A program made the translations under genes and the position numbers. A stretch of DNA of 29,283 bases from JBFKMV01 sp041629655 (GTDB lineage: Bacteria > Acidobacteriota > Polarisedimenticolia > Polarisedimenticolales > Polarisedimenticolaceae), in the NCBI GenBank assembly GCA_041629655.1, contig JBFKMV010000043.1, forward strand, positions 1-29,283, given 5' to 3'. The notes under the pieces were generated by a model, which was not told the DNA's origin, ran no database searches, and was given only the letters and a program-made list of their open reading frames with translations. Below are positions 26,794 through 29,283 of the stretch, piece after piece. Position 1 is the first letter of the stretch, and every line of letters begins with the position of its first letter.

Positions 26794-26983
26794 GATCGGA
26801 TCTCCCTTGGCCGGTTGCGACGGACGAGCGAGGCAACCCGGCCCGTGCGGTACCGGGCGCTCCCGCGCCCTCAATATAGCGGGGATCGGCAGGCCGGGCG
26901 CACGAGTTGCCGGTGGTAATCAGGACCGTCTCGATCCGCTGGGGGCGCGTCGAGCCGGCGCCGCGGCCAGGCCGGGCAGAGTT

Positions 26984-28528
26984 CTAGCCGCAAGCGGGCG
27001 CCAGCACCTGCGACCGGCACGCAGTCGCGGCCTGCGGCCGCGGGGCCCCCGAGACGCCGTTTCCGTAGGACCCTTCCTCGGTCCCGTCGGTCGGGACGAC
27101 CAGGAAGTAACGGTCGCCGGCGCCGGCGTCGAGCGTCGCGGTGGTTTCGCCCGCGGTGCTGCACGACACCGGCGCGTGATCGTACGCGGGCAGCGCGCTC
27201 AGGCTGCCCTCGTAGACCTGGTAGTCGCTGTCGCCGTAGGAGCAGGAAGGATTCCAGCGCAGCGTGATCGAGGGCGTGGGCCCCGTCCCCTTGTCCACGA
27301 CCCGGAGGCCGGAAACGGCACCGCCGGGGTCGAGCGCCGTGTCGGGCCCGAACGTGTCGGTGCTCGCGTCGTCCAGCTCGCACGTCGTCGTGCCGATGCC
27401 CGGGCCCGGGCAACTGTTCGGGGTGCGCGTCGTCGTCCCGGCGACCGCTTCGGAGGCCACGTCCTCGATCGCGCCCCCCGGGTTGAAGTCGAGGAACCGC
27501 CCGGCGCGGCTCACCACGGTGGTGAAGCGGTACGGCGCGCCCGGGCCGAAGTCGGGACAGCCGCATCCGCCCGGCGTCGGGTCGGCGCCGCAACCGTCCT
27601 CCGGGGTCCAGGCCGTGCAGCCGAAGGCGTCCCAGGTGATGGCGGTCTCGGCCGCCGGCGGGCGAGGTCGCTCCGGCGCGCCGGGCGAGTCGCCGAACTC
27701 GAACGTCCCGAGCGGCGTCCACTCGCCCGTCCAGCGGCTGAGCTGTGCGGGGCCATCGATGCCGACGAGCGAACGATAGAAGTCGTACGTCACCAGGTAG
27801 TCGGCCCGGGTCAACGGGGTCGAATGCAGGCCGACGTCGGCGAGCGACGTCGTGCCGAGGTTCAGGCAGGTCTGGCTGGTGTCGCAGACGTCGGTCGGAT
27901 CGTCGGGGTCGCAGCCGGAGCCGCAGATCCGGACCCGGCATTCCTCGCCGGGCGCGCAGGTCCCCTCGTCGCAGCACGGCGGGTCTTCGAAGGAGTTGGT
28001 GCAGAAGTGACAGTCGGGGTCCTCCGTGCAGGCGCGGTCGCTCGAGACGCTGCACACGCCGGGGGCGACCATCGCCTCGAGAGGATCGACCAGCTCATGG
28101 GTGCCTCCCGGCTGGAAGTCGAGGGCGATCTGGAAGTTGGGGACCGCGGTCGCATGGAGCGGCGGGTGCCATCCGACCAGCACGTAGAGGGCGAACGTGT
28201 CCTGGGCCAAAGCGACGACGAGCAGATCGTTCACCGCGCCGTCGGTTCTCGCGTCGTACCACACGAGCTCTTCCTGGGAGCCGCTGCACACGTACCCCGT
28301 CCGGCAGTCTCCATCGTCCATGCAGGCCATGGTCTCGACCGGGTCGTCGCAGCGACCGCACCCCAGCCGGAGGGCGCCGTCCGCGCTGTGCGGGCTCGCG
28401 TCGACGGCGTGGCACCAATCGTCTATGTCGCCGTCCATCTCGCGGTCGGCGGCGAGCGATGGGCCCGCCACGAGCAACGCGACGAGCGCCGGCAGAGCCG
28501 GAAGGAGCCTCGACGCCCTGCGAGTCAT
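26984..28528 (-). CDS. Large cysteine-rich secreted protein
   Basis: The 514-residue protein has a clear signal peptide (through PSLAAD, about residue 26) and about 28 cysteines, concentrated between residues 40 and 210 in spaced patterns such as CDEGTC-x4-EC and ACTEDPDCHFC, which suggests disulfide-knotted extracellular repeats. EMDGDIDDW at the mature N-terminus looks like a calcium-loop segment. The last 110 residues resemble a fibronectin-type domain ending YFLVVPTDGTEEGSYG and a closing Cys pair, a tail I associate with surface proteins of Acidobacteriota-like genomes. GGAGG six bases before the ATG at 28528 supports the start. Function is unknown; it is likely cell-surface or released. 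Repeat copy C begins 12 bases upstream. Confidence 0.85.
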   Translation of the reverse strand: MTRRASRLLPALPALVALLVAGPSLAADREMDGDIDDWCHAVDASPHSADGALRLGCGRCDDPVETMACMDDGDCRTGYVCSGSQEELVWYDARTDGAVNDLLVVALAQDTFALYVLVGWHPPLHATAVPNFQIALDFQPGGTHELVDPLEAMVAPGVCSVSSDRACTEDPDCHFCTNSFEDPPCCDEGTCAPGEECRVRICGSGCDPDDPTDVCDTSQTCLNLGTTSLADVGLHSTPLTRADYLVTYDFYRSLVGIDGPAQLSRWTGEWTPLGTFEFGDSPGAPERPRPPAAETAITWDAFGCTAWTPEDGCGADPTPGGCGCPDFGPGAPYRFTTVVSRAGRFLDFNPGGAIEDVASEAVAGTTTRTPNSCPGPGIGTTTCELDDASTDTFGPDTALDPGGAVSGLRVVDKGTGPTPSITLRWNPSCSYGDSDYQVYEGSLSALPAYDHAPVSCSTAGETTATLDAGAGDRYFLVVPTDGTEEGSYGNGVSGAPRPQAATACRSQVLAPACG

Positions 28529-28540
28529 GATCGACCTCCG

Positions 28541-28646
28541 CGGGTGAGCCGAACAAGCTGCGAACTGCGCCCGGTGAGGGCACGTTCGTCAACCTGGATC
28601 CGGGGTCGGCGGGGAATCCGGGAGTAGAATACACCGATTCTGTCGG
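28541..28646 (+). repeat. Intergenic repeat copy C (both blocks present)
   Basis: Block 1 (28541-28565) ends GAACAAGCTGCGAAC. Block 2 (28620-28646) has GGGAGTAGAATACACC and the hairpin CCGA-TTCTG-TCGG. It overlaps the likely leader of the secreted-protein gene. Confidence 0.75.
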
Positions 28647-28923
28647 CCGGTGCGGGCTCAGCGTCCAATGCGCGCGCTACAATCGAGTCGATGGTGACGC
28701 GCGACAAGGCCGCGACGTTCCGGTTCTACTACGCGGAAAAAGCGGCCAGATCGGTCCCCTGGAACCACCATCGAGGAACCCGGCTCAGGTTTCTGGGCCG
28801 CCACTGCTGGGCGGCCGCGCTTCGGCGACGCAGCCGTCGAGACGGGACCGAGACCATAGCCGTGCAGCGCACGCTCCCGGCGGGAGCGTCCGGTAGGTCC
28901 TGGACGAGTCAAAGGAACAGGTC
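28647..28923. other. Gene-free stretch upstream of two tiny genes
   Basis: No convincing gene is present. A TACAAT at 28677-28682 could be a -10 box without a matching -35. ACGCTCCC-GGC-GGGAGCGT (28871-28889) forms an eight-pair hairpin ending 35 bases before the first small start codon; with no T-run it is more likely a leader hairpin than a terminator. Confidence 0.45.
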
Positions 28924-29031
28924 GTGCAAGACCGATTCTTGAGCTGTGGCCGGTGCCGAAAGCCCGTCGCCTTTGAAACGGACAGCGTAAGGCCAGTGAA
29001 TGCGAAGCGGAATCGGCGGCTCCACGGGTGA
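28924..29031 (+). CDS. 35-residue CxxC miniprotein
   Basis: The GTG at 28924 is preceded by AAAGGA (28911-28916) at seven-base spacing, a good ribosome site. The product reads about MQDRFLSCGRCRKPVAFETD and ends in a basic tail (NAKRNRRLHG). One CxxC pair (CGRC) looks like half of a zinc knuckle. The stop overlaps the next gene's GTG by four bases (GTGA). It may be a real small protein or the surviving part of a larger zinc-ribbon gene. Confidence 0.5.
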   Translation: MQDRFLSCGRCRKPVAFETDSVRPVNAKRNRRLHG

Positions 29032-29249
29032 GCCCCGTGAGCTGCGTGACGGTCGTCGCCCTTCTCTTGATCACGCCGTTCGTGTTCATGGTGCTTTTTC
29101 ACAACATCCGCGTCTTTGCAGTTCTAGCCGTAGCAGGGGCCACCTGGGCGATCTGGTCGGTGCGCGGATGGTCCCGAGGGACAAGGCTGGCTTTGATGCT
29201 GGTTGTCGGGGCGCTTGTCGCGCTGATGATGTTCTTCTCTGTTCGATGA
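29028..29249 (+). CDS. 73-residue membrane protein
   Basis: The product has hydrophobic segments at about residues 7-24 (TVVALLLITPFVFMVLF), 28-44 (VFAVLAVAGATWAIW) and 53-71 (a Leu/Val/Met-rich last helix), so two or three membrane passes. The GTG start overlaps the stop of the CxxC miniprotein, suggesting coupled translation. Third codon positions are less GC-rich than in neighbouring genes. No family recognised. Repeat copy F starts ten bases after its stop. Confidence 0.55.
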   Translation: MSPVSCVTVVALLLITPFVFMVLFHNIRVFAVLAVAGATWAIWSVRGWSRGTRLALMLVVGALVALMMFFSVR

Positions 29250-29258
29250 GAGCCGAAG

Positions 29259-29283
29259 CGGGTAAGAGATATAGGCTGCCAAC
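29259..29283 (+). repeat. Intergenic repeat copy F (cut by window end)
   Basis: It begins CGGGTAAGAG and ends GGCTGCCAAC, aligning without gaps to copy A (CGGGTAAGCG...AGCTGCGAAC) at 18 of 25 positions. The window ends exactly at the last base of block 1, so block 2 cannot be checked. Confidence 0.5.

Noticed and set aside
28691..28942. Plus-strand ORF of 83 codons after a TACAAT box
   Set aside because: Arg-rich composition, no ribosome site, no recognisable motif, and it overlaps the hairpin and the better-supported 35-residue gene.

Overview
The window is GC-rich throughout and reads as a Gram-negative chromosome. It has Sec signal peptides, two lipobox proteins, a lytic transglycosylase and a cysteine-rich secreted protein. 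Gene content (TPR proteins, trace of a Ser/Thr kinase, secreted protein with a YFLVVP-type C-terminal domain) resembles deep-branching groups such as Acidobacteriota or former deltaproteobacteria. No rRNA or tRNA gene is visible, so the lineage is inference only. I saw no CRISPR array, phage module or transposase.

Layout. 0-3.7 kb: a truncated flavin disulfide oxidoreductase coupled to an EamA transporter, a convergent lipoprotein lytic transglycosylase, a hypothetical protein, and an internally deleted HlyC/CorC gene. 3.7-7.8 kb: valS and a class V aminotransferase, both minus strand. 7.9-12.6 kb: a plus-strand cassette of an exported TPR-CHAT protease-like protein, a 67-residue peptide and a radical SAM enzyme whose start overlaps the peptide's stop. 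This is the best candidate for an undescribed system. 12.7-16.1 kb: a DUF819 fragment, a small exported protein with its terminator, an exported aspartyl protease with a PDZ domain, a pentapeptide-repeat gene remnant and two membrane proteins. 16.4-18.4 kb: a flippase-like protein coupled to an NAD-dependent epimerase. 18.5-23.4 kb: a duplicated fragment of a class D beta-lactamase 3' end, an exported metzincin-like/TPR protein, an acyl-CoA dehydrogenase and the full beta-lactamase. 23.5-29.3 kb: a renalase-like flavoprotein, a kinase remnant, an MBL-fold lipoprotein with a YbjQ protein, a membrane protein, an FmdB-type zinc ribbon, a cysteine-rich secreted protein and two tiny overlapping genes.

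Two patterns cut across the genes. First, gene remnants are frequent (HlyC/CorC, DUF819, pentapeptide repeat, beta-lactamase tail, probable kinase), so the region appears to have lost genes by deletion. Second, an intergenic repeat family with the core ACAAGCTGCGAAC occurs six times between 16.2 kb and the window end. Three copies also carry a second block with a small hairpin that shows one compensatory base-pair change. Coupled starts that overlap the previous stop by four bases (TTGA or GTGA) occur three times.
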